Numbered from the stretch's first letter, positions 49,649 through 58,448 are shown. The stretch is 64,000 nt of DNA from an uncultured Faecalibacterium sp. (GCA_934561555.1 CAKTGQ010000006.1:61075-125074), one strand, 5' to 3'. A program made the numbers and translations. The notes: generated by a model not told the origin, from the letters alone.

Positions 49649-51469
49649 TTACTCCACCGTTACGCTCTTAGCAAGGTTGCGGGGCTTATCCACGTCGCAG
49701 CCGCGCAGCACAGCCATGTAGTAGGCGAACAGCTGCAAGGGTACGATAAGCTGCAACGGCATCAGGATGTCGTCGTACTCGTCCAAGCGGATGACCTCAG
49801 TGGCAACGCCCTCCGGCACTTCCGCGTCCTTGGTGGTGAACAGCAGCACCCGCGCGCCGCGGCTGCGGGTCTCCTTGGCGTTGGAGATGGTCTTTTCGTA
49901 GACGTTCTTCTGGGTCGCCAGCGCAATCACCGGCACGCCGTCCGTGACCAGACTAATGGTTCCATGCTTCAGCTCGCCTGCGGCGTAGGCATCCGAGTGC
50001 ACATAGCTGATTTCCTTCAGCTTCAGGCTGCCTTCCAGCGAAAGGGCGTAGTCGAACCCGCGCCCGATGAAAAAGCAGCTCTGGGTGTTTACATAGCGGC
50101 TGGCAAGGTACTTGATCTGCTCGCAGTCTGCCAGACGGGGCTTGATGACCTCCGGCGCGTGCAGCAGCTGGGCGGTGTAGTACTTGGTCTTTTCCTCGGT
50201 CAGCCGCCCCCGCGCGTATGCCAGACGCAGGGCAAACAGGTACAGCACGCACAGCTGCACCATATACGCCTTGGTGGACGCTACCGCGATCTCCGGCCCG
50301 GCGTAGGTGTACATGACGTAATCCGCTGCCCGTGCAATGCTGCTGCCCACCACATTCACGATGGCCAGCACTGGCACGCCCCGGCTCTTAGCCAGCTTGA
50401 GGGCAGCCAGCGTATCACTGGTCTCACCGGACTGGCTGATAATGATGACCAGATCTTCCGGCTTCAGGATGGGGTCACGGTAACGGAACTCGCTGGCGAT
50501 GTCCACCTCTGCGGGCACCCGCGCCAGCGCCTCGATGGCGGTCTTGCCCACCATACCGGCGTGCATGGCCGTACCGCAGCCCACCAGATGCACCGTGCCG
50601 ATGCTGCGCAGCTTTTCGTCCGTCAATTCCGGGATGCGCAGCTCCGGCAGGCCGTTCTCCACCCGGGGGCTGACCGTTGCTGTGATGGCGGCGGGCTCCT
50701 CGTTGATCTCCTTGAGCATAAAGTGGGGGTAGCCGCCCTTTTCGGCAGCCTCCATGTCCCAATCTGCGGTCAGCTTTTCGCGCTCCACCGCCTCGCCGAA
50801 CTCGTTATAGAAGCGGATGTCCTGTGCCGTGCACACAGCCATGTCCCCTTCTTCCAGCACGCTGTACCGGCGGGTGTACTTGAGCAGCGCCGGAATATCG
50901 GACGCCACAAAGTTTTCGCCCTCGCCCCAGCCCACGATAAGCGGGCTTTCCCGCTTGACCGCAAAGATGGTGTCCGGGTAGTCCTTGAACAGCACCGCCA
51001 GCGCGTAGCTGCCCCGCACCTTGGCAAGCGCAGCCTGCAAAGCCTGCAGCGGCTCGCCCTGATAGCAGCTGTCGATGAGCTTTACCAGCACCTCGGTGTC
51101 GGTCTCGCTGGCAAAGGTGTAGCCTTTTGCAATAAGGCGCTCCTTCAGCGCGCCGTAGTTTTCAATGATGCCGTTGTGCACGATGCTGACCCGGGGCGTG
51201 GAGTGCGGGTGGCTGTTCACGTCACTGGGCTCGCCGTGGGTCGCCCAGCGGGTATGACCGATGCCGCAGCTGCTCTGGGGCAGCGGCAGCTCTTCCAGCT
51301 TGCTGCGCAGGGTGGAGAGCCGCCCCTTGCTTTTGACCACACGGATCCCGTCCCGCTGGGTAAGCGCCACACCGGCAGAATCGTACCCGCGGTACTCCAG
51401 TTTTTCCAAACCGTCCAGCAGCACCTGCTGAGCGCTGCGCATACCAACATAACCTACAATGCCACACAT
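49649..51469 (-). CDS. glmS: glutamine-fructose-6-phosphate aminotransferase
   Basis: A protein of 606 aa, full length, start behind GGAGGTATTTT. Class II glutaminase with the N-terminal catalytic Cys2 ('MCGIVGYVG'), 'HTRWATHGEP', 'HNGIIENY', then two SIS domains ('SQSGETSDTLAALK', 'ASTKAYMVQL') and the end 'KPRNLAKSVTVE'. It makes glucosamine-6-phosphate for the cell wall. Its leader carries a glmS ribozyme that senses the product. Confidence 0.98.
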   Translation of the reverse strand: MCGIVGYVGMRSAQQVLLDGLEKLEYRGYDSAGVALTQRDGIRVVKSKGRLSTLRSKLEELPLPQSSCGIGHTRWATHGEPSDVNSHPHSTPRVSIVHNGIIENYGALKERLIAKGYTFASETDTEVLVKLIDSCYQGEPLQALQAALAKVRGSYALAVLFKDYPDTIFAVKRESPLIVGWGEGENFVASDIPALLKYTRRYSVLEEGDMAVCTAQDIRFYNEFGEAVEREKLTADWDMEAAEKGGYPHFMLKEINEEPAAITATVSPRVENGLPELRIPELTDEKLRSIGTVHLVGCGTAMHAGMVGKTAIEALARVPAEVDIASEFRYRDPILKPEDLVIIISQSGETSDTLAALKLAKSRGVPVLAIVNVVGSSIARAADYVMYTYAGPEIAVASTKAYMVQLCVLYLFALRLAYARGRLTEEKTKYYTAQLLHAPEVIKPRLADCEQIKYLASRYVNTQSCFFIGRGFDYALSLEGSLKLKEISYVHSDAYAAGELKHGTISLVTDGVPVIALATQKNVYEKTISNAKETRSRGARVLLFTTKDAEVPEGVATEVIRLDEYDDILMPLQLIVPLQLFAYYMAVLRGCDVDKPRNLAKSVTVE

Positions 51470-51564
51470 ACAAAATACCTCCAGACCGACTGCGGCGCGC
51501 CGAAATGCGCTGCTGCACAGTCAGTTTCCTCTATCAAAGTCTATGTTCTTGTATGGCTTTCTTT

Positions 51565-51707
51565 GCAGGGTTCTGTTTCGGTATTGCTGCCGGTTTTTGC
51601 CCTGTTCTGCGGCTGGTATAGCCCTCAGCCGGAGAAACATCCGCCGAATCTTTCGATGATTCCTCTCCTCGTCACCCTCACGGCTGTCACCCGTGTGGCC
51701 CGGCGCT
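51565..51707 (-). promoter_or_regulatory. glmS self-cleaving ribozyme
   Basis: On the minus strand the cleavage-site segment AAAGCGCCGGGCC (cut before G at 51706) is followed by 'GGTGACGAGGAGAGG', 'ATCGAAAGATTCGGCGGATG', 'TCTCCGGCTG' and a 3' P4 stem CAGGG/CCCTG (51566-51606 region). These match the ordered core of the glmS ribozyme, which cuts its own mRNA when glucosamine-6-phosphate is bound. It lies 95 nt before the glmS start. Confidence 0.93.
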
Positions 51708-51755
51708 TTGCGTCAGCTTGCGGTACACATTCCTTCTTTCAATGATATTTGGGGC

Positions 51756-52316
51756 TCAGTGCATCCCCAGCATTTTATGCAGTTTGGGTTGCCACTTCAG
51801 CTTGTACAGCAGCAGCAGATTGCACAGTGCACGGTCGTAAAGGGCAAACGCCACGTTGCCCATACCCAGCGTGAGCAGGGTCATTGCCAGCGCGGTGGTG
51901 CGCAGCTCCTGCGAAACGCTGCCCGCCGGCACCAGCACCAGCAGCAGGCCGTACATGGCCAGCACCGCCGCATTGCACAGCAGCAGCTTGCACACCAGCT
52001 GCAATGCCCGGGGGCGGATGCGGTCGAATTTCGGCTTGACCAGCGGGTAATAGCCCAGCAGCACGGTGAAGATCAGGGCGATCTCCTTATCCGGCACAAA
52101 GAGCAGCCCCAGCAGGCTGACGGCTGCGTAGGCCGTCCACGCCATGGTGATGCCGCACTCCATGCACACCGTTGCAATGAGAAAGCTGGCCACCGCCGGT
52201 GCAATGAACATGGCAATGGGGATGATAGTGCCCAGCAGCATCAGTGCTACGCACAGTGCCGCCGCCATGCCGCAATAGGCCATGGCCCAGCTTTTGCTTT
52301 TTCGTTTCTGCTTCAT
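51756..52316 (-). CDS. membrane protein of unknown function
   Basis: A protein of 186 aa with start at 52316 behind GGGAGATCC, overlapping the upstream stop by 4 nt (ATGA). Five hydrophobic segments with 'GMAAALCVALMLLGTIIPIAMFIAPAV' near the start, similar to small S-component-like or ComEC-unrelated transport proteins of clostridia. Substrate unknown. It is coupled to the DUF5685 gene and precedes the glmS leader. Confidence 0.6.
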   Translation of the reverse strand: MKQKRKSKSWAMAYCGMAAALCVALMLLGTIIPIAMFIAPAVASFLIATVCMECGITMAWTAYAAVSLLGLLFVPDKEIALIFTVLLGYYPLVKPKFDRIRPRALQLVCKLLLCNAAVLAMYGLLLVLVPAGSVSQELRTTALAMTLLTLGMGNVAFALYDRALCNLLLLYKLKWQPKLHKMLGMH

Positions 52317-53182
52317 GGGATCTCCCATTTTTCGGTGTCTGCATCCTGTTCCAGCGGGTAGACCGCGTGCTGCAGGCCCAGGATCATGATATTGTTCAGC
52401 AGGGTGTCGTTCAGCTTGAGATCCAGCATCTTGTACGCCCGCATCAGGTCGTTGACCGCAGCCAGCGCCTGCCGCCGGGCGTTCTCCATGGCGGCAGCCT
52501 GCCCGTTGAGCTCGTTGACCACAAACACGTTGTACTGGCCGTTGCGGCGGTCGGCCTCAAAGCGCTCGGCCTTATCCAGCAGATAGAAGATGCGGCCGAT
52601 ACAGCTGCCAATGTACCGCATACTCTTGCGCTGGTTGTGGTCATCCGTAGCCAGCGTGGAGTACAGCGCACCGTAGATGTTGCTCATGGGTTCGGCGGCA
52701 AGGGCGTAGTTTTTGGCGCTCAGGTTCATCTGCACCACCGCCTGCTCCCGCTCCTGCGCAAACAGCCGTTCCAGTGCCGGGTTCTCCTGCCGCGCTTTCT
52801 CGTAGGCGCGGCGCAGCAGCAGCTTGTCCACTGCGCGGCGCAAGCGCTTTGCGGGGCGCAGCTCACTGTACTTGCGGTCCTGCAGGTTATGCCAGCCCAT
52901 CAGGATCTCCACCTGCGCCGCCTGCCGGATGCCCAGCGTCTGGCACATCATGCTGCGCTGGAACGGCGTACCGGGCACCCGCTGCCGTTTGCAGGTGGGC
53001 ATGCGCCCCGCCAGACTGTCGGACAGGATGGCAAACAGCACCCCGTTGGTGCGCAGCAGATGGCAGGCGTAGAAGCCGTAGGACTTATACATCTGCCGCC
53101 GCACCCCCCGGAGATAACGCATATAGGTGTTGTAGTCCCGGATCGTCAGTTCCGGCAGATAGGGCCGCATCCGTCCCTTCAT
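52313..53182 (-). CDS. DUF5685-like protein
   Basis: A protein of 289 aa with AAAGGA upstream. The N-terminal pattern 'PYLPELTIRDYNTYMRYLRGVRRQMYKSYG' and the later 'MRYIGSCIGRIFYLLDKAERFEAD' resemble DUF5685, a clostridial family with many conserved Cys in other members. Here few of those Cys remain (Cys40, 64, 79 region). Function unknown. It forms a two-gene operon with the membrane protein. Confidence 0.65.
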   Translation of the reverse strand: MKGRMRPYLPELTIRDYNTYMRYLRGVRRQMYKSYGFYACHLLRTNGVLFAILSDSLAGRMPTCKRQRVPGTPFQRSMMCQTLGIRQAAQVEILMGWHNLQDRKYSELRPAKRLRRAVDKLLLRRAYEKARQENPALERLFAQEREQAVVQMNLSAKNYALAAEPMSNIYGALYSTLATDDHNQRKSMRYIGSCIGRIFYLLDKAERFEADRRNGQYNVFVVNELNGQAAAMENARRQALAAVNDLMRAYKMLDLKLNDTLLNNIMILGLQHAVYPLEQDADTEKWEIP

Positions 53183-53235
53183 AAGAGCCAGCCATCCTTT
53201 CTGTACAGTTTTTGTATCCTGCGGTCAATAAGGTT

Positions 53236-53264
53236 AGTATAATCCTTTTTGTTCGGCAACGCAA
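53236..53264 (-). promoter_or_regulatory. promoter of the DUF5685 operon
   Basis: Minus-strand TTGCGT, 17-nt spacer, TATACT (53236-53241). Confidence 0.65.
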
Positions 53265-53330
53265 CTGCCGGATGCAAAAACTGCCGTAATTTGTCATTAT
53301 GCCGAATTTTGTGAAATCGTTTTCTCCAAC

Positions 53331-53384
53331 AAAAAAACACCCGCAGACCGTCTCTTTTGTGCAAAAGACAGTCTGCGGGTGTTT
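53331..53384 (-). terminator. terminator of the methyltransferase gene
   Basis: AAACACCCGCAGAC (53335-53348) pairs with GTCTGCGGGTGTTT (53371-53384), with an inner stem TCTTTTG/CAAAAGA. Seven T residues follow on the minus strand. Confidence 0.88.
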
Positions 53385-53454
53385 GTGGCGGATTTTCCCG
53401 GAAAAAGACACACTTTTCCAGTGCAATGTCTGCCGGGTGGGCGGTCAAATGCCC

Positions 53455-54651
53455 TTACTTCTTATCAAAATGGGTGCGCTTGCCATCAAAGCCGGACTTC
53501 GGCATGGGCTTTGCCACCTTTTCGGTCTTGGGTGCGTTATAGTACATATACAGCTGGCAGGGGATCATGCCGTTGTACATTTTGCGGCGCTTGTTGGCGC
53601 GCTTGCCGTAGTGCACTTCAAAGTCCATATCGGCGGTAATGGCGTACAGACCGGCACAGGGGCTGGCTTCCATCTGCTGTCCCAGCGTGCGCGCCAGCTT
53701 GGCAGCGCCCTCAATGGTGCCCAGACGCTCGCCGTACGGAGGATTCGTCAGCACGATGGCTTCCGGCTTTGCGGCAAAGGTGGCAACATCCGCCACCTCA
53801 AAGTGGCAGCGGTTCTCCACACCCGCCAGCTTGGCGTTAGCGTTGGCCTGTGCCACGGCGGCGGGGTCGATATCGTAGCCGAAGGCCTCAAAGCCCACGT
53901 CCAGCTTGGACTCTGCCAGTGCCTTCTGGCGCTGCTCTGCCCACAGCGCGGCGGGCACAAAGCTGTAACGCTCGGCGGCAAAGCGGCGCTTCAGACCCGG
54001 GGCGATGTTCATGGCCTTCTGTGCGGCTTCGATCAGCAGCGTGCCGCTGCCGCAGAAGGGGTCCTCCACCAGACTGTCGCGGCGCACACGGCCAAGGTCG
54101 GCGATGGTAGCCGCCAACGTCTCGCGCAGGGGGGCTTCCATAGCGTTGCGGCGGTAGCCGCGCTTGTGCAAGCCCTCGCCGGTGGTGTCCAGCATGATCT
54201 CGCACACATTTTTGCGCAGCATAAAGCGCACCTTGTACTCCACGCCGCTCTCGGGCAGCACGGTGGTACGGTGGCCCTTCATCAGGCGCTTGACCACCGC
54301 CTTTTTGATGACACTCTGGCAGGCGGGGATGCTGGTCAGCTGGCTGTTCAGGGAAGAGCCGGTGACCGGGAAGGCGGCGTCTGCGGGCAGGAACTCCTCC
54401 CACGGAATAGAATACACGCCATCGAACAGCTCATCGAAGGTGGTGGCCTTATAGCGCGCCAGCAGCAGCATCACGCGCTCCACGGTGCGCAGGTTAAGGT
54501 TTGCAGCGGCGATCATCTCAGCCCCGCCGCAGAAGCTCAGACGGCCATCCTCCACCCGGATGTTCTCTGCGCCGATGCGGGTCAGCTCAAATTTAGCGGT
54601 GGATTCGCACCCGAAAAAGCAGGGCGCGATCAGTTCAAATTTTGCGGGCAT
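53455..54651 (-). CDS. THUMP-domain class I RNA methyltransferase (RlmL/YpsC-like)
   Basis: A protein of 398 aa, start at 54651 behind AAAGGAAC. N-terminal THUMP region (about 40-160), then methyltransferase motifs: 'DPFCGSGTLLIEAAQ' (SAM binding), 'GYDIDPAAVAQANANAKLAG', and 'VLTNPPYGERLG', the NPPY catalytic motif for N2-guanine methylation. It likely makes m2G in 23S rRNA. It ends at a strong terminator. Confidence 0.93.
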   Translation of the reverse strand: MPAKFELIAPCFFGCESTAKFELTRIGAENIRVEDGRLSFCGGAEMIAAANLNLRTVERVMLLLARYKATTFDELFDGVYSIPWEEFLPADAAFPVTGSSLNSQLTSIPACQSVIKKAVVKRLMKGHRTTVLPESGVEYKVRFMLRKNVCEIMLDTTGEGLHKRGYRRNAMEAPLRETLAATIADLGRVRRDSLVEDPFCGSGTLLIEAAQKAMNIAPGLKRRFAAERYSFVPAALWAEQRQKALAESKLDVGFEAFGYDIDPAAVAQANANAKLAGVENRCHFEVADVATFAAKPEAIVLTNPPYGERLGTIEGAAKLARTLGQQMEASPCAGLYAITADMDFEVHYGKRANKRRKMYNGMIPCQLYMYYNAPKTEKVAKPMPKSGFDGKRTHFDKK

Positions 54652-54745
54652 GGTAGTTCCTTTCTGTTCTGTACCGAAAAAACAGACCTGTCCGACCGGG
54701 GACAGGCCTGCCTGTGTTCCTTGTGATCCCAGCTGATGCGATGGC

Positions 54746-55294
54746 TCAGCGGCCACGGCGGCTGCGGGGCGCATAGCCGCCGCCCCGGCGGTTATTGGTC
54801 TCGTGATCCAGATCCGCCATCTTCTCCTCGCTCTGGCTCTTGAAGCGGCTCATCATATCCTCAAAGCTCAGGTTGTCGGAGCGGGCGGGTGCCTTGGGCT
54901 GCCATACGCGGGGTGTAGCCTCCCGGGCAGGACCACGGCCGCCTTCACGGGGGGCACGGCCTGCGCCGCGACCGCCGGAGCGTCCGCCCTCCTGCCCATT
55001 GCGGAAGCCGCCCGGACGGGGGCCGCCTGCGCGTCCTTCCCGGGGCTGACGCGGAGCCGGGGGCAGCAGCCGCTTGATGGACAGCGCGATCTTGCCGTCC
55101 GGTGCAATGTTGATGACCTGCACCTTTACTTCATCGCCATCGTGCAGCACAGTGTTGATATCCTGCACGAACTCGTTGGATACCTCGGAAATGTGGACCA
55201 TGCCGACACGCCCCTCCGGCAGCGCAACAAATGCGCCAAAGGGCTTTACACCGGTCACGCGGCCTTCGAATACGTTCCCTACCTCAATTGCCAA
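54746..55294 (-). CDS. S1 RNA-binding domain protein (YabR-like) with RG-rich tail
   Basis: A protein of 182 aa starting with TTG at 55294 behind AAGGAG. S1 domain at 1-75 ('GNVFEGRVTGVKPFGAFVALPEGRVGMVHISEVS' pattern). Residues 76-135 are Arg/Gly/Pro-rich, then 'SFEDMMSRFKSQSEEKMADL', a conserved end motif of YabR-like proteins. It probably binds ribosomes or RNA. Next to divIC as in Bacillus. Confidence 0.9.
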   Translation of the reverse strand: MAIEVGNVFEGRVTGVKPFGAFVALPEGRVGMVHISEVSNEFVQDINTVLHDGDEVKVQVINIAPDGKIALSIKRLLPPAPRQPREGRAGGPRPGGFRNGQEGGRSGGRGAGRAPREGGRGPAREATPRVWQPKAPARSDNLSFEDMMSRFKSQSEEKMADLDHETNNRRGGGYAPRSRRGR

Positions 55295-55339
55295 AACTCA
55301 ATACTCCTTGTTTTCCAAAACTCTTGACCTGCCGCGCGG

Positions 55340-55645
55340 TCAGTTACCGGTCACATCCACAAAGATGCGCTCGTTGGGTGCGGCGTAGTTGTAAGAGTCG
55401 CGTGCGACCCATTCGGTGATCTGGTCGGCATCGCCGTTCAGTACGCGCTGCAGTTCCTGATTTTCCGTCTGTTGCTGCGCCACCTGTTCGTTCAGTGTTT
55501 CCAGTTCTGCCCGCTTGGAGCTGATGGTGACCTGATTGGAGATATAAGCCGCCAGCATACTCAGCAAAAGCAGCACGAAAAACAGGCGGAACGCCATAGT
55601 GACCACTGCATTTTTTCTGCGCTTTTTGCGTCCCGTATTCGTCAT
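55340..55645 (-). CDS. divIC: septum formation initiator DivIC/FtsB-like
   Basis: A protein of 101 aa, start at 55645 behind AGGAG. Basic cytoplasmic start, one membrane segment (about 16-35), coiled coil (about 40-70), and the short DivIC end 'DQITEWVARDSYNYAAPNERIF'. It links early and late division proteins. Gene order with yabQ upstream and the S1 gene downstream matches Bacillus. Confidence 0.9.
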   Translation of the reverse strand: MTNTGRKKRRKNAVVTMAFRLFFVLLLLSMLAAYISNQVTISSKRAELETLNEQVAQQQTENQELQRVLNGDADQITEWVARDSYNYAAPNERIFVDVTGN

Positions 55646-55691
55646 TGCCTTACGCTCCTGTCTGAACAGCAGACCTTCTGCGTCTGTTCTC

Positions 55692-56165
55692 TTACTTTGA
55701 TACGTTTGAATTATACAACAATGCCCGCTGGTTTGGCAAGTTCTTTTTGGATTTTTTTGCGGTTCTTTCCGCGTTCCGGCGTAATTTGCGGGCAGTTTTG
55801 GCCGCAGCACGGCGGCGGCGCACAGGCTGCACCGCAAAACGGTGCAAAATACGGCCGGGCAGGCGCAAAACAGCCCGTATCCCCCGCCCCAGCGCCCGCA
55901 GCGGGACGCCCAGCACCCCGGCAGTGCAAAGGGCAGCGGCAAAGGCTGCCAGCACCATGTACCACCGCAGCACGCCTGCTTTGCTGTACCCGGCGGCGTA
56001 GCTCTGGCACGCCAGCAGCACCGCGCCGGAAAGCAGCACGTCCGGCACAAAAGCCGCCCTGCCCCGCACCGGCAAAAACGCCCGCACCGCACCAAGGGCT
56101 GTGCCCAGCGCAGCACAGGCGGCTGCTTCCTGCAAGAGCCGAGCGGGCAGCAGAACCTGTACCAT
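55692..56165 (-). CDS. yabQ: YabQ-like spore cortex membrane protein
   Basis: A protein of 157 aa with ATG 56165 overlapping the yabP stop (TGATG). Hydrophobic segments at about 15-30, 38-55 and 60-85 carry the YabQ-type pattern, followed by a basic Arg/Lys-rich tail. In Bacillus YabQ is needed for spore cortex. Identification depends strongly on the gene order yabP-yabQ-divIC. The tail is unusually Arg/Ala-rich. Confidence 0.75.
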   Translation of the reverse strand: MVQVLLPARLLQEAAACAALGTALGAVRAFLPVRGRAAFVPDVLLSGAVLLACQSYAAGYSKAGVLRWYMVLAAFAAALCTAGVLGVPLRALGRGIRAVLRLPGRILHRFAVQPVRRRRAAAKTARKLRRNAERTAKKSKKNLPNQRALLYNSNVSK

Positions 56166-56443
56166 CAGCGCAGCAGCCGGTGCCAGAAGCCCCCGGCTGC
56201 GCGGGCGGCGGTATATTCCAGCCCATCGAACCGCCCGGTCAGCTTTGCCTCCCCGGCTTCCAAGTCCAGCATCTGCATACTGATCTGCGCACCGGACAGG
56301 TGCAGAATGCCCTTGCCGGTCTCCAGCGCGGCGCTTTCGGCGCTGCAATGCAGCACCCGCTGCACCCCGGTGACGGTCAGCCTGCTGCGGCTTTCCAAGA
56401 TCAGGTCATGGGGCAGCGGCGGCTTTGCGGCAGCTTTTTCCAT
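56165..56443 (-). CDS. yabP: YabP-family sporulation protein
   Basis: A protein of 92 aa, full family length. 'PHDLILESRSRLTVTGVQRVLHC' and 'TGKGILHLSGAQISMQMLDLEAGEAKLTGRFDGLEY' (split by a few residues) give the YabP fold. In spore formers it acts in the mother cell. It lies between rqcP and yabQ. Confidence 0.88.
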   Translation of the reverse strand: MEKAAAKPPLPHDLILESRSRLTVTGVQRVLHCSAESAALETGKGILHLSGAQISMQMLDLEAGEAKLTGRFDGLEYTAARAAGGFWHRLLR

Positions 56444-56488
56444 AGGCAGTCCCCCTCTGCCAGCATTGTATGCAGGCAGGGCGGGCAG

Positions 56489-56734
56489 TTATTCCGCGAT
56501 CACCTCGTACATCTCGCGGGCAACGTCTTTCGTGCGGGGCTCTACATCCGAGAGCACCCGCACCTTGATGGGACGGTTGCCGAAGGTAACCTCAATGATG
56601 TCCCCGGCGTTGACGGCCTGACTGGCCTTGGCCACCTTGCCGTTGATGAGGATGCGGCCTGCATCCGCCACCTCGTTTGCCACGGTACGGCGCTTGATGA
56701 GGCGGGAGACCTTGAGATATTTATCCAGACGCAT
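56489..56734 (-). CDS. rqcP: S4-domain protein RqcP (YabO)
   Basis: An S4 RNA-binding domain of 81 aa: 'MRLDKYLKVSRLIKRRTVANE' and 'GRILINGKVAKASQAVNAGDIIEV'. It helps add Ala tails in ribosome-associated quality control. Start is behind AAAGGAAT. Conserved place between HU and yabP. Confidence 0.94.
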   Translation of the reverse strand: MRLDKYLKVSRLIKRRTVANEVADAGRILINGKVAKASQAVNAGDIIEVTFGNRPIKVRVLSDVEPRTKDVAREMYEVIAE

Positions 56735-56806
56735 TTGGGTATTCCTTTCTTTTCAGCAAAAAAGCCGCCGCACCTTGTGCAGGCAGCGGCGGCGTGACAG
56801 AACCGA

Positions 56807-57076
56807 TTACAGGGTGTCCTTCAGGGACTTGCCGGGCTTGAACACGATGCTGCGGGAAGCAGCGATGGTGATGGGCTCGCGGGTGCGGGGGTTGATGCCC
56901 TGACGTTCGGCGCGCTCGCGCACCTCAAAGGTGCCGAAGCCGGAGATGGTGATCTTTTCGCCCTCGGTCATTGCCTTGCCCAGTGCCTCAAAAACAGCGT
57001 TGACAGCCTGCTCGGCATTCTTCTTGTTCATTTCGGTGTTTGCCGCAACCTGTGCGATCAAGTCGGTCTTGGTCAT
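56807..57076 (-). CDS. hup: HU-family DNA-binding protein
   Basis: A protein of 89 aa. Start at 57076 is favoured because GGAGG lies at normal distance; an in-frame ATG at 57091 overlaps that site. Complete HU: 'MTKTDLIAQVAANTEMNKK', 'KITISGFGTFEVRERAERQG', 'NPRTREPI', 'SRSIVFKPGKSLKD'. It compacts and bends DNA. Part of the mazG-HU-rqcP order. Confidence 0.97.
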   Translation of the reverse strand: MTKTDLIAQVAANTEMNKKNAEQAVNAVFEALGKAMTEGEKITISGFGTFEVRERAERQGINPRTREPITIAASRSIVFKPGKSLKDTL

Positions 57077-57131
57077 ATTATTTGCCTCCATCTGATTTTT
57101 GTCTTAAGTTCTCTCGTTCTATCGGAGCAGG

Positions 57132-57857
57132 TCATTCGACCTGAGTACCGCGTTGTTCCTGTTCCAGACACTGCTGTGCAAAGCGCTTGGACGCAAAGGT
57201 CAGTGCTTCCTCTGCATCCACACCCGCAAGCCGGGCGGCGTTCACCGCTGCAAGCAGCAGCTGACCGGCGGCTTCCTGCTTTGCGGCGTCGTCTGCCGTG
57301 GCAAAGCTCTGCACGGCGGCTTCCAGCTGGTGCTGCGCTGCGGCTGCATCCTGCTGCCCAAAACCATGCCCGGCGGCACGCTTTTGCAGCTTTTGCGCCC
57401 GCATGAGCGCAGGCAGCGTAGCGGGCACGGTGGCCAGCTCATCGGCAAGGGTGGTGCGTCCCTTTTCCTTATTTTTGAGCGCATCCCAGCCATTTATACC
57501 GGCGTTTTCTGCTGCGGAGGATGCAAAGATGTTGGGATGCCGGAACACCAGCTTTTCGCAGACATTGCGGCATACATCCTCAAAGGTAAAGCGTCCCCGC
57601 TCTTCCTCCATGGCGGCGTGGAACACCACCTGCATCAGCACGTCCCCCAGCTCCTCCCGGAGCAGCACGGCGTCGTCTGCGTCAATAGCTTCCAGCGCCT
57701 CGCAGGTCTCTTCCAGAAAGTTTTTGCGGATGGAAGCATGGGTCTGCACCTTGTCCCACGGGCAGCCGTTTTCCGGGTCCCGCAGGATGCGGATCACCTG
57801 TAACAGCTGCTCCGCTGTATAGGGCGGCCGTGGGTTCCAGTCCAGCACACGTTCCAT
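57132..57857 (-). CDS. mazG: nucleoside triphosphate pyrophosphohydrolase MazG
   Basis: A protein of 241 aa with two MazG domains. First: 'LRDPENGCPWDKVQTHASI', 'NFLEETCEALEAID', 'EELGDVLMQVVFHA'. Second: 'ADELATVPATLPALMRAQKLQKRAAGHGF'. It degrades abnormal NTPs. The Bacillus relative YabN has an extra N-terminal tetrapyrrole methylase domain, absent here. It starts the cluster, with a strong promoter at 57882-57910. Confidence 0.95.
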   Translation of the reverse strand: MERVLDWNPRPPYTAEQLLQVIRILRDPENGCPWDKVQTHASIRKNFLEETCEALEAIDADDAVLLREELGDVLMQVVFHAAMEEERGRFTFEDVCRNVCEKLVFRHPNIFASSAAENAGINGWDALKNKEKGRTTLADELATVPATLPALMRAQKLQKRAAGHGFGQQDAAAAQHQLEAAVQSFATADDAAKQEAAGQLLLAAVNAARLAGVDAEEALTFASKRFAQQCLEQEQRGTQVE

Positions 57858-57881
57858 CTCCTTTTTGAAAAGATATTGTAG

Positions 57882-57910
57882 ATTCTACCGCAGCCATTGC
57901 GTTTTTTCAA
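57882..57910 (-). promoter_or_regulatory. promoter of the mazG cluster
   Basis: Minus-strand TTGAAA (57905-57910), 17-nt spacer, TAGAAT (57882-57887). Confidence 0.8.
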
Positions 57911-57961
57911 GCAAAAAGCCGCAATTTTCCCGCTTTGTTCATGGTTTTCTGCGCTTTTCAC

Positions 57962-57982
57962 AAAAACAGGACGGCGTCCTGT
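57962..57982 (-). terminator. terminator of the zinc-ribbon gene
   Basis: 7-bp stem ACAGGAC/GTCCTGT with 3-nt loop and TTTTT on the minus strand. Confidence 0.7.
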
Positions 57983-58022
57983 GGGGGATACCGCCCTGTT
58001 GCAAACTTTTCCGGTTACGGGC

Positions 58023-58448
58023 TTACAGCTGTGCGCCGCACTTATTGCAGAACAGTGCATCATCCGAGACGGGTGCGCCGCACTGCGGGCAGGTCTTGCG
58101 GACAGGCTGGGCGGGCTGTTCCGGGGCGGCGGCTTCTGCCTCCTCCATAGGGGCTTCGTAGTCCACCTCGGCGGCTTCAGCCGGGGTCAGGGTAGCCTTC
58201 AGGCGGGTGATCTCCTGCTCGATGGTATCGATCATTTCGATGTATTTATCCACCAGCGGCTGGTTTTCCTCCTTGCCCTTTGCAAGGCTGTACACCAGTG
58301 CGCCCAGCTGACGCTGTGCCTTGAGCAGCTTCCCCTGCTCGTTGACCAGCAGCGCCTGCGTCTTGCCCTTTTCGGCCAGATCCATGGCGGCGTTCTTGCC
58401 CTTTTCGGCATATTCCAGACCCATTGCTTTGATCTTGTTAAAATCCAT
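58023..58448 (-). CDS. coiled-coil protein with C-terminal zinc ribbon
   Basis: A protein of 141 aa, start at 58448 behind GAGGTG. N-terminal helical/coiled-coil part (about 1-85) with 'EKGKNAAMDLAEKGKTQAL', an acidic Ala/Glu/Pro linker (about 90-115), then a zinc ribbon 'CPQCGAPVSDDALFCNKCGAQL' split as CPQC and CNKC. Such proteins are common in clostridia; role unknown. Monocistronic. Confidence 0.8.
   Translation of the reverse strand: MDFNKIKAMGLEYAEKGKNAAMDLAEKGKTQALLVNEQGKLLKAQRQLGALVYSLAKGKEENQPLVDKYIEMIDTIEQEITRLKATLTPAEAAEVDYEAPMEEAEAAAPEQPAQPVRKTCPQCGAPVSDDALFCNKCGAQL

Noticed and set aside
49964..51745. 593-aa plus-strand frame opposite glmS and its ribozyme
   Set aside because: GlmS and the ribozyme explain the region.
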